DNA of 9,065 nt from NCBI GenBank assembly GCA_025362115.1, contig JANYIK010000078.1, positions 1 through 9,065 of the forward strand, read 5' to 3'. This document shows positions 1-5,613 of this stretch, in pieces. The notes under the pieces were generated by a model. The model was given only the letters and a program-made list of their open reading frames with translations. It was not told where the DNA came from and did no database searches. How positions within the stretch are numbered: position 1 is the stretch's first letter; the number at the start of each line of letters is the position of its first letter. The DNA comes from Methylophilaceae bacterium. Its GTDB lineage: Bacteria; Pseudomonadota; Gammaproteobacteria; Burkholderiales; Methylophilaceae. A program made the translations under genes and the position numbers.

Positions 1-227
1 AGGATCTGGTCAAGTTTATGATCTCAGGCCCAGTGATGATTCAGGCGCTGGAAGGCGAAAACGCAGTGGCCAAGAACCGCGAACTGATGGGAGCTACCAA
101 CCCCAAAGAAGCGGCTGCGGGTACCATCCGTGCCGATTTTGCCGAAAGCATTGATGCCAATGCGGTACATGGTTCTGATTCTGCGGAAAATGCCGCGATT
201 GAAATTTCCTATTTCTTCGGCAAATAA
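1..227 (+). CDS. ndk: Nucleoside diphosphate kinase, C-terminal part (5' end outside window)
   Basis: Ndk transfers the gamma phosphate from ATP to other (d)NDPs through a phosphohistidine, keeping cytoplasmic NTP pools balanced. The reading frame is open from the window edge (first full codon at position 3) to a TAA at 225-227, giving about the last 74 residues of a protein that is normally near 140. Visible family hallmarks are KFMISGPV, the E-x-E-N-A-V stretch, R-x-x-M-G-A-T-N-P, the G-T-I-R-A-D-F strand and the active-site motif NAVHGSDS, whose His is the phosphorylated residue. The end SYFFGK is also typical. An internal ATG at 18 is not the start, because conserved Ndk sequence (DLVKF) continues upstream of it. 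It is the first visible gene of a tight operon, with rlmN starting 6 bases after its stop. Confidence 0.97.
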   Translation, partial: DLVKFMISGPVMIQALEGENAVAKNRELMGATNPKEAAAGTIRADFAESIDANAVHGSDSAENAAIEISYFFGK

Positions 228-233
228 TTCTTA

Positions 234-1337
234 ATGCCAGTCAATCTGCTCGATTTCGATCAACCCAAACTCGCACATTTCTTTGTTGAGCAAGGCGAGA
301 AGCCATTCCGTGCCAAGCAGCTGTTACGTTGGATGCATCATTTCGGTGTGCATGATTTCGAGCAGATGACCGACATCGCCAAGCCGCTCCGCGAAAAACT
401 GGCGGCGACTACTGAGATTCGTCCGCCCGAAGTTAAATTAGAACAAATTTCTGACGACGGCACACGTAAGTGGTTGATAGAGGCCGGTGGTGGTAATGGT
501 ATAGAAACCGTGTTTATTCCTGAAGACGAGCGTGGCACACTGTGTGTTTCGTCGCAAGTGGGCTGTGCGCTGGAATGTACTTTCTGTTCTACGGGTCGTC
601 AGGGATTCAATCGTAATCTGACCGTCGCCGAAATCATCGGCCAGTTGTGGGTGGCTAACAAAGCACTCGGACGCGACCCCAAAGGGGATCGCATCATCAG
701 TAACGTCGTAATGATGGGTATGGGCGAGCCGCTGGCCAACTTCGATAATGTGGTGACCGCGCTCAATATTATGTTGGATGATTCGGCTTATGGCCTTTCG
801 CGTCGCCGTGTGACGGTTTCGACTTCCGGCTTGGTGCCGGCGATGGATAGATTGCGTGACGAATGTCCGGTGGCGCTGGCAGTAAGTCTGCATGCGCCTA
901 ACGATAAGCTACGTGATGAAATCGTACCTATCAACCAAAAATATCCGCTAAAAGAACTCATGGCTGCATGCCAGCGCTATTTAGAAAAAGCTCCACGCGA
1001 TTTTGTGACTTTTGAATACGTGATGCTAGACGGCGTGAACGACAAGCCGCTGCACGCACAGGAGCTTCTGGCGTTGGTGCAGGACGTGCCCTGCAAATTC
1101 AACCTTATTCCGTTCAACCCCTTCCCCGACAGCGGCTACCGTACCTCTCGCTCTGACAACATCCGCCGTTTTAGAGACGTGCTGATGCAGGCCGGACACA
1201 TTGTCACTACCCGTAAAACTCGTGGTGACGATATTGATGCCGCCTGCGGCCAACTGGCGGGGCAAGTGCAAGATAAAACACGGCGTGTTGAAAAGCGGGT
1301 GCTGATACATCACAGGCAGCACCAAGCTGTGATATAA
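234..1337 (+). CDS. rlmN: Dual-specificity 23S rRNA (A2503-C2)/tRNA (A37-C2) methyltransferase RlmN
   Basis: RlmN is a radical-SAM enzyme that methylates C2 of A2503 in 23S rRNA and of A37 in some tRNAs, supporting translational fidelity. The 367-residue length is normal. The [4Fe-4S] motif is Cys111-x3-Cys115-x2-Cys118 in CALECTFC. Cys104, in GTLCVSSQ, aligns with the conserved Cys118 of the E. coli enzyme. Cys338 in DIDAACGQLAG aligns with the methyl-carrying Cys355. The SAM-binding GMGEPL lies at 162-167. All residues needed for catalysis are therefore present. The start at 234 follows the ndk stop by 6 bases with no clear Shine-Dalgarno sequence, so translation is probably coupled. The last ~25 residues, after the AGQV segment, are basic and poorly conserved. 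A pilF/pilW gene often follows rlmN in related bacteria but is absent here; rodZ follows after 8 bases. Confidence 0.98.
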   Translation: MPVNLLDFDQPKLAHFFVEQGEKPFRAKQLLRWMHHFGVHDFEQMTDIAKPLREKLAATTEIRPPEVKLEQISDDGTRKWLIEAGGGNGIETVFIPEDERGTLCVSSQVGCALECTFCSTGRQGFNRNLTVAEIIGQLWVANKALGRDPKGDRIISNVVMMGMGEPLANFDNVVTALNIMLDDSAYGLSRRRVTVSTSGLVPAMDRLRDECPVALAVSLHAPNDKLRDEIVPINQKYPLKELMAACQRYLEKAPRDFVTFEYVMLDGVNDKPLHAQELLALVQDVPCKFNLIPFNPFPDSGYRTSRSDNIRRFRDVLMQAGHIVTTRKTRGDDIDAACGQLAGQVQDKTRRVEKRVLIHHRQHQAVI

Positions 1338-1345
1338 ATCACTTT

Positions 1346-2158
1346 ATGGATGATGATATCCCAGACAGCGAGACCACCTCACTAGCGTCAGCATTAGGAG
1401 GAGTTCTGCGTGCGGCTCGAGAGAGTGCTGGGCTGAGTGTAGAAGAAGCCAGTCAGCAGTTGCGGATGAGCGCACACCAAATCAAGGCACTCGAAGAAGA
1501 CAATTTGACGGTGCTGTCTTCCCCAACTTTTGTGCGCGGCTTCATCCGCAACTATGCGCGTTTGCTGAAAATCCCTGTAGAACCCTTGGTTGCAGCTTAT
1601 AAAGCCATGCAGCCGGAGGATGGCGCGAGCGTTGCGATACGTCTGCAATCAGAAAATATCGCCATTGTGAATAACTCGCGCAGAACCATGTTGAAGTATT
1701 TATTGGCTTCGGTATTGGTGATGGTAGGAGGAATCTCTTGGTGGGCTTATCAGGATTGGCGTGAGAGGAAGCCGGCTGTTCCGGTGGCTGTGACTAAACC
1801 TGTAGTTAAGGCACAAGAAACCAAGCCACCACCAGCCTTAGAGCCTATAGTACAAATGCCTGCGGTAGTGCCAGACCCTGTACCGGTAGCTACACCGGTG
1901 CGGACGGAAACAGTTACATCCAATGGTGATATTCGCATGACATTCTCAGAGCAGACCTGGGTGAACGTCACTGACAGCACAGGTAAGGAGATATTCAACA
2001 AGACTAAGCCAGCGGATACCGAGGATTTTGCCAGTGGCGTGCCCCCCTATAATGTTGTGGTCGGCAACGCGGTGGGTGTGTTGCTTTACTACAAGGGCAA
2101 ACCGTTCGATATTTCCCCCTATACTAAGGCCAATGTGGCTAGATTTACGTTGGAATAA
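1346..2158 (+). CDS. rodZ: RodZ-like protein: cytoplasmic HTH, one membrane helix, periplasmic DUF4115 domain
   Basis: RodZ family proteins link MreB filaments to the inner membrane and help maintain rod shape. The 270-residue protein has the expected order. An Xre-like helix-turn-helix domain (about 16-77) includes LRAARESAGLSVEEAS and FVRGFIRNYARLL. A basic stretch (SRRTMLK, 111-117) precedes one membrane helix at about 116-135. A Pro/Val/Lys-rich linker covers about 142-186, and a C-terminal DUF4115 beta domain covers about 195-270 (MTFSEQTWVNVTDSTGKEIF, then PFDISPYTKANVARFTLE). The membrane orientation (N-in) is inferred from the positive charges. The gene sits between rlmN and ispG, as in E. 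coli, which strongly supports the assignment. No clear ribosome site precedes the ATG, and translational coupling to rlmN is likely. A role in transcription has been suggested for some homologues but cannot be judged here. Confidence 0.92.
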   Translation: MDDDIPDSETTSLASALGGVLRAARESAGLSVEEASQQLRMSAHQIKALEEDNLTVLSSPTFVRGFIRNYARLLKIPVEPLVAAYKAMQPEDGASVAIRLQSENIAIVNNSRRTMLKYLLASVLVMVGGISWWAYQDWRERKPAVPVAVTKPVVKAQETKPPPALEPIVQMPAVVPDPVPVATPVRTETVTSNGDIRMTFSEQTWVNVTDSTGKEIFNKTKPADTEDFASGVPPYNVVVGNAVGVLLYYKGKPFDISPYTKANVARFTLE

Positions 2159-2161
2159 CAC

Positions 2162-3445
2162 ATGACTACGACACAGTTTTCTTCTTTCCCTCGCCGCCAG
2201 TCTCAAGCTATGGTCGTTGACCATGTGACGATAGGTGGCGGTGCGCCAGTGGTGGTGCAGTCTATGACCAATACCGATACCGCTGATGCCGATTCCACAG
2301 TGCAACAGGTCTATGAGTTGTGGCAAGCAGGGTCAGAGTTGGTACGTATCACCGTCAATTCCCCAGAGGCTGCCGCACAAGTAGGGCTTATTCGCCAAAA
2401 ACTGGACGCGATGGGCTGTAATGTGCCGCTGATAGGCGACTTTCATTACAACGGCCACAAGTTGTTGGCTCAGTACCCAGGCTGCGCGAAGGCGTTGGCA
2501 AAATACCGCATCAATCCAGGCAATGTGGGCAAAGGCTCCAAGCGTGACGAGCAGTTTGCTTCCATGATAGAAACTGCTATTCGCTACAACAAACCTATCC
2601 GTATTGGCGTTAATTGGGGCAGTTTGGATCAGGCCAAGATGGCACGTATGATGGACGAAAATGGCAAAAAATCCGAGCCGTTGTCTGCCGAAGCCCTGAT
2701 GCGCGAGGCCTTGATGCAATCGGCTTTGGAAAGCGCTGCGCAGGCTGAAGCGTTGGGCTTATCCTCCAATCGCATTACTATTTCCTGCAAGGTCAGTAAT
2801 GTGCAGGATTTGATTTTGGTTTACCGCGAACTGGCGCAGCGCTGCACCTATCCGTTGCATTTGGGTTTGACCGAGGCGGGCATGGGGTCCAAGGGAATCG
2901 TCGCTTCTAGCGCTGCACTGGCCGTGCTGTTGCACGAAGGCATAGGTGATACCATTCGCATTTCTCTCACACCAGAGCCCGGAGAGTCACGCACCAAAGA
3001 AGTTATCGTCGCGCAAGAGCTGCTGCAAACCATGGGGATACGTTCATTCACGCCCTTGGTTACCGCTTGTCCGGGCTGCGGTCGCACGACTTCTACTTTC
3101 TTCCAAGAGCTGGCGCAGAAGATACAGAGTTATCTGCGTGAGCAAATGCCGGTTTGGGCTAAGAAATATCCTGGGGTTGAGACCATGAGCGTGGCGGTAA
3201 TGGGTTGCGTGGTGAATGGTCCGGGCGAATCAAAGCTCGCTAATATTGGTATCAGCCTGCCAGGTACGGGCGAAGTGCCGGTGGCGCCAGTGTTTGTGGA
3301 TGGCGCAAAGACGGTGACTTTGAAGGGCGATGCAATTGCCGAGGAGTTTCAGGCGATTGTGGAAGATTATGTACAGGCCAACTATGCTGAAGGCGGAAAA
3401 CTGCGGCGCGTGAATAAAGTTATTCCGATACAACTTGCAGCATAA
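2162..3445 (+). CDS. ispG: 4-hydroxy-3-methylbut-2-en-1-yl diphosphate synthase (IspG/GcpE)
   Basis: IspG carries out the reductive ring opening of MEcPP to HMBPP, the penultimate step of the MEP isoprenoid pathway, using a [4Fe-4S] cluster fed by flavodoxin or ferredoxin. The TIM-barrel part opens with VTIGGGAPVVVQSMTNTDT (22-40) and contains GDFHYN and RINPGNVG. The cluster ligands are visible as Cys303 and Cys306 (ACPGCGRTTSTFFQ) and Cys349 (MGCVVNGPGES); Glu356, in NGPGE, is the conserved catalytic glutamate. At 427 residues it is longer than the 372-residue E. coli protein. The extra length lies mainly around residues 155-195 and at the C terminus, a form I associate with betaproteobacteria. 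It starts 3 bases after the rodZ stop, with GGAA (2151-2154) inside the rodZ end as a weak ribosome site. It is the last gene of the operon; the usual next gene, hisS, is not there. Confidence 0.98.
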   Translation: MTTTQFSSFPRRQSQAMVVDHVTIGGGAPVVVQSMTNTDTADADSTVQQVYELWQAGSELVRITVNSPEAAAQVGLIRQKLDAMGCNVPLIGDFHYNGHKLLAQYPGCAKALAKYRINPGNVGKGSKRDEQFASMIETAIRYNKPIRIGVNWGSLDQAKMARMMDENGKKSEPLSAEALMREALMQSALESAAQAEALGLSSNRITISCKVSNVQDLILVYRELAQRCTYPLHLGLTEAGMGSKGIVASSAALAVLLHEGIGDTIRISLTPEPGESRTKEVIVAQELLQTMGIRSFTPLVTACPGCGRTTSTFFQELAQKIQSYLREQMPVWAKKYPGVETMSVAVMGCVVNGPGESKLANIGISLPGTGEVPVAPVFVDGAKTVTLKGDAIAEEFQAIVEDYVQANYAEGGKLRRVNKVIPIQLAA

Positions 3446-3446
3446 G

Positions 3447-3473
3447 AAAAAAGCCTGCAATGCAGGCTTTTTT
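3447..3473. terminator. Bidirectional intrinsic terminator between ispG and the peroxiredoxin gene
   Basis: GCCTGC (3453-3458) and GCAGGC (3462-3467) form a perfect stem with an AAT loop. The stem is flanked by A6 on the left (3447-3452) and T6 on the right (3468-3473), so a U-tract follows the hairpin on either strand. It lies 1 base after the ispG stop and 17 bases beyond the stop of the convergent peroxiredoxin gene, so it can end both transcripts. Confidence 0.93.
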
Positions 3474-3490
3474 CAATTCATATTTGCTTC

Positions 3491-3994
3491 TTACAGTTTA
3501 GCCAGAATAGACTCCGCGTTAGAAACCTCAAATCCGCCGGTCTCCACTGCGATGTGTTCCACCTTGCCATTGTTCACGATCATGGCAAAACGTTGGCAGC
3601 GCATGCCCATGCCTTTGGCAATCAAGTCCATTTCCAAACCTAATTCCTTGGCGTAAGCGGCACTGCCGTCAGCCATCATGCGAACTTTGCCGGTAGCCTT
3701 GAGATGGCGACCCCATTCAGCCATCACAAAACCATCGTTGACGGCCATACACCAGATTTCATCCACGCCTTTAGCTTTGAGTTTATCGTAGTTAGCGATG
3801 TAGCCAGGCACATGTTGAGCTGAGCATAGTGGTGTGAACGCGCCGGGCAAGCCGAAAATCACAATCTTTTTTCCTTTTACCAAATCGGCAACGGCAAGTG
3901 CTTGTGGTTTGAGCGGGCAGCTGGTGGTGGAATCGAACTCAGTGCTTTCGTAGAGTGTGCCTGCGGGTAACATTTGGCCTGCTTGTATGGTCAT
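3491..3994 (-). CDS. Peroxiredoxin, Prx5 (AhpE-unlike, type 5/redoxin) family
   Basis: This is a thiol peroxidase that reduces hydrogen peroxide and organic hydroperoxides, probably in the cytoplasm, since no signal peptide is visible. The 167-residue length fits the bacterial Prx5 family. The active-site segment FGLPGAFTPLCSAQHVPGY gives Thr54 and peroxidatic Cys57, and Arg135 in RFAMIV is the likely third catalytic residue. Other cysteines are Cys26, Cys82 and Cys133. Whether one of these resolves the sulfenate, or the enzyme depends on glutaredoxin or glutathione as many bacterial Prx5 proteins do, cannot be read from the sequence. The ATG (3994-3992) is supported by AAGGAG on the minus strand (4006-4001), 6 bases upstream. 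The gene is single and divergent from the oxidoreductase gene. A weak promoter candidate on the minus strand, TTGACT (4059-4054) with AATTCT 17 bases on, has only a poor -10. Confidence 0.95.
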   Translation of the reverse strand: MTIQAGQMLPAGTLYESTEFDSTTSCPLKPQALAVADLVKGKKIVIFGLPGAFTPLCSAQHVPGYIANYDKLKAKGVDEIWCMAVNDGFVMAEWGRHLKATGKVRMMADGSAAYAKELGLEMDLIAKGMGMRCQRFAMIVNNGKVEHIAVETGGFEVSNAESILAKL

Positions 3995-4060
3995 GGTGGT
4001 CTCCTTGATGTTTGGTTTAGAATGGGAGAAAGAATTGCATAAGCACGCTTGAAAGTCAAA

Positions 4061-4065
4061 AGGAA
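4061..4065 (+). promoter_or_regulatory. Ribosome binding site that decides the oxidoreductase start
   Basis: AGGAA lies 8 bases before the ATG at 4073. An in-frame TTG at 4049 would add eight basic residues but has no comparable site upstream, so ATG 4073 is preferred. The Rossmann fold also begins soon after this ATG. Confidence 0.7.
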
Positions 4066-4072
4066 ACTAGAT

Positions 4073-5080
4073 ATGAGTAACACAAAACTTCGTTGGGGAA
4101 TTTTAGGCGCGGCGCGGGTGAATGAGCGATTGTTGCCGGCGATTTTGGAAGCGCCTAATTCCGAGCTGGTTGCCATCGCCAGTCGTCGTGCTGGGGCCGC
4201 GGCTGAAACATTGGCCAAATATGCGCCTTGCTACCCCAACATCCAATGTCACGATGACTTAAATGCGTTGCTGAACGACGTTAGCATACAAGCCGTGTAC
4301 TTGCCCATGGCTAACCACGAACACGCGGAATGGGCGCTCAAGGCCATCCAAAGTGGTAAACACGTGTTGATAGAGAAACCCATGGCGCTGAGTGTTACAG
4401 ACATCGAAGCCATTGAGATCGCCGCCGAGCAACACAAAGTCACGGTGATGGAGGGTTTTATGTACCGCTTCCATCCGCAACATGCTCGTATCAAGGAAAT
4501 TGTGGACTCCGGCCTGATAGGTGAAGTACGTGCTGTACGCGCCAGTTATTCCTTCATGATGCGTCCGGCGCGCATGTACCGCTTGGCCAACGACGCCGAC
4601 ATGGGCGGTGGTGCGATGTGGGACATTGGTCCGTACGCCATTCATTCCATGCGCTGGTGCTTTGGTGCAGAACCAAAATCCGTTGTTGCTACTGCCAAGT
4701 ATGTCGAAAGCGGGGCAGATAGCGTGATGAGCGGTGTATTTGATTTCGGAGCAGGTAAATTAGGCCATTTCGACATCAGTTTTGAACGCTCACGCAAGTC
4801 AGAATACGAGATTATCGGAACCAAGGGTTGGGTCAAGTGCAACGCCGCATGGCAACTTCCTGGCGATGTGCCAGTAATTACTTGGTGGACGGAAGCCGGG
4901 CAACAATGCGAGGAGCGTTATCCGGCAGCCAACCACTTCAACCTCGAAATCGAGCATTTCAGCGATTGTGTGCTGAATGGTAAAGCGCCGTTGTTGAGTT
5001 TTGAGGATGCCAAGGCCAATTGTCGTGCCATCGGCGCAGCGTTAAAAGCATCTGCAGAAGGTAAGCGTATCGCCATATAA
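4073..5080 (+). CDS. Gfo/Idh/MocA family NAD(P)-dependent oxidoreductase
   Basis: The 335-residue product is a soluble NAD(P)-dependent dehydrogenase acting on a sugar, polyol or similar hydroxy compound; the substrate is not deducible. The N-terminal Rossmann domain (about 6-125) carries the nucleotide loop GILGAARVN (9-17), VAIASR (33-38), and the family signature EKPMALS with Lys102. The C-terminal alpha/beta domain (about 126-335) has MYRFHPQ (130-136) and GGGAMWDIGPYAI (178-190). Tyr188 in the D-I-G-x-Y motif corresponds to the position used as general acid in dimeric dihydrodiol dehydrogenase and the related D-xylose dehydrogenases, the subgroup this protein resembles most. It diverges from the peroxiredoxin gene across 78 bases and precedes the cupin gene by 65 bases. 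That gap contains possible promoter and operator sequence, so co-transcription with the cupin is possible but not certain. Confidence 0.93.
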   Translation: MSNTKLRWGILGAARVNERLLPAILEAPNSELVAIASRRAGAAAETLAKYAPCYPNIQCHDDLNALLNDVSIQAVYLPMANHEHAEWALKAIQSGKHVLIEKPMALSVTDIEAIEIAAEQHKVTVMEGFMYRFHPQHARIKEIVDSGLIGEVRAVRASYSFMMRPARMYRLANDADMGGGAMWDIGPYAIHSMRWCFGAEPKSVVATAKYVESGADSVMSGVFDFGAGKLGHFDISFERSRKSEYEIIGTKGWVKCNAAWQLPGDVPVITWWTEAGQQCEERYPAANHFNLEIEHFSDCVLNGKAPLLSFEDAKANCRAIGAALKASAEGKRIAI

Positions 5081-5113
5081 ATGCTAGGCCATATGATGTT
5101 AAAATCTGCCTCC

Positions 5114-5125
5114 CTCAAATTTGAG
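5114..5125. promoter_or_regulatory. 12-bp perfect palindrome in the cupin leader, possible operator
   Basis: CTCAAATTTGAG reads the same on both strands and lies 20 bases before the cupin ATG, downstream of weak -10-like hexamers TATGAT (5092-5097) and TAAAAT (5100-5105). This placement would suit a repressor site overlapping the transcript start. Chance occurrence of a 12-bp palindrome cannot be excluded, and no regulator is encoded nearby. Confidence 0.3.
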
Positions 5126-5145
5126 CAATTTTTATAGGAATCAGC

Positions 5146-5421
5146 ATGAGTCAAATCACAATCGAACATAACCCTAGCGAAGCGCGCCTGAAAGAGCTCG
5201 GCGTTGCCAGTTGGTCAATATGGGAAAAAGAAATCTCCAAGTTTCCGCTGGATTTCGGCATGAAAGAAACCGCTTATGTGCTAGAAGGTGAAATTTTGGT
5301 CACGCCTAAGGGTGGCGAGGCAGTGCGTATCGTCCCGGGTGATCTGGTAGTATTCCCTCAAGGCATGGATAGCCAATGGGAAGTGGTCAAGCCGCTGCGT
5401 AAGCACTACAAGCACGGTTGA
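5146..5421 (+). CDS. Small single-domain cupin protein (Cupin_3/DUF861 type)
   Basis: The 91 residues fold as one small RmlC-like beta barrel of the Cupin_3 (DUF861) kind. Key stretches are SWSIWEKEISKFPLDFG (22-38), ETAYVLEGEILVTP (41-54), PGDLVVFPQGMDSQWEV (64-80) and a final KHYKHG. The two His of classical cupin motif 1 and the His of motif 2 are missing. In this subfamily that is normal, so the lack of a canonical metal site is not a defect. Enzymatic function is unknown; relatives include EutQ-like and (S)-ureidoglycine aminohydrolase-like barrels, but no specific reaction can be assigned. The ATG has AGGAA (5136-5140) 5 bases upstream. Its stop is followed by a strong terminator shared with the convergent tRNA gene. 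The upstream oxidoreductase may be a functional partner, but this is only suggested by position. Confidence 0.9.
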   Translation: MSQITIEHNPSEARLKELGVASWSIWEKEISKFPLDFGMKETAYVLEGEILVTPKGGEAVRIVPGDLVVFPQGMDSQWEVVKPLRKHYKHG

Positions 5422-5439
5422 TTTAAATAACAAAAAAAG

Positions 5440-5468
5440 AAAAGGCCAGCGATATCGCTGGCCTTTTT
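5440..5468. terminator. Bidirectional intrinsic terminator, perfect 28-bp palindrome
   Basis: The 28 bases 5440-5467 are a perfect palindrome. Twelve bases on each side, A4-GGCCAGCG and CGCTGGCC-T4, pair around an ATAT loop (5452-5455). A long A-run on the left (from 5432, broken by one G) and T5 on the right (5464-5468) provide U-tracts for both directions. It lies 18 bases after the cupin stop and 4 bases beyond the encoded CCA of tRNA-Asn, so it can end both genes. Confidence 0.93.
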
Positions 5469-5471
5469 GTT

Positions 5472-5547
5472 TGGCTCCTCGACCTGGGCTCGAACCAGGG
5501 ACACACGGATTAACAGTCCGTTGCTCTACCGACTGAGCTATCGAGGA
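5472..5547 (-). tRNA. tRNA-Asn (anticodon GUU)
   Basis: The 76-base gene folds as a complete cloverleaf on the minus strand. The acceptor stem is TCCTCGA (5547-5541) with TCGAGGA (5482-5476). The D arm contains AGCTCAGTCGGTAGAGC. The anticodon stem is ACGGA/TCCGT with loop CTGTTAA, placing anticodon GTT at 5514-5512. The T arm is CCTGG-TTCGAGC-CCAGG. The discriminator base is G (5475) and the 3' CCA is encoded (5474-5472). It decodes AAC and AAU. It is a single tRNA gene with its own promoter and terminator. No integrase or repeated 3' fragment of this tRNA is visible here, so nothing suggests use as an integration site. Confidence 0.98.
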
Positions 5548-5562
5548 ATTCAGGAAGGCGCA

Positions 5563-5591
5563 ATAATAATGATTCACGACCTTTTGGTCAA
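5563..5591 (-). promoter_or_regulatory. Sigma-70 promoter of tRNA-Asn with GC-rich discriminator
   Basis: On the minus strand TTGACC (5591-5586) is separated by exactly 17 bases from TATTAT (5568-5563), close to the TTGACA/TATAAT consensus. Just downstream comes GCGCC (5561-5557), a GC-rich discriminator of the kind that makes stable-RNA promoters sensitive to ppGpp. Transcription would start near 5556, leaving a leader of about 8-9 bases before the mature tRNA. Stringent control is inferred from the discriminator. Confidence 0.8.
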
Positions 5592-5613
5592 CCTGAGAAG
5601 GCGCATATTTACT

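Noticed and set aside
438..893. 151-residue minus-strand open frame inside rlmN.
   Set aside because: It is antisense to a well-conserved gene, with a His/Arg/Thr-rich product typical of shadow frames.
3435..3656. Plus-strand open frame starting at the end of ispG.
   Set aside because: It passes through the terminator and runs antisense to the peroxiredoxin gene.
4049..4072. TTG start adding eight residues (MKVKRKLD) to the oxidoreductase.
   Set aside because: ATG 4073 has AGGAA at good spacing and immediately precedes the Rossmann fold.
5472..5547. tRNA-Asn as an integration site of a mobile element.
   Set aside because: No integrase, no duplicated tRNA 3' end and no compositional break are seen on either side.
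5467..5613. Open frame extending the AsmA-like gene upstream through the tRNA-Asn region.
   Set aside because: It begins at TTG inside the terminator and translates the antisense of a complete tRNA; the membrane anchor and ribosome sites support a start at 5614 or 5569.
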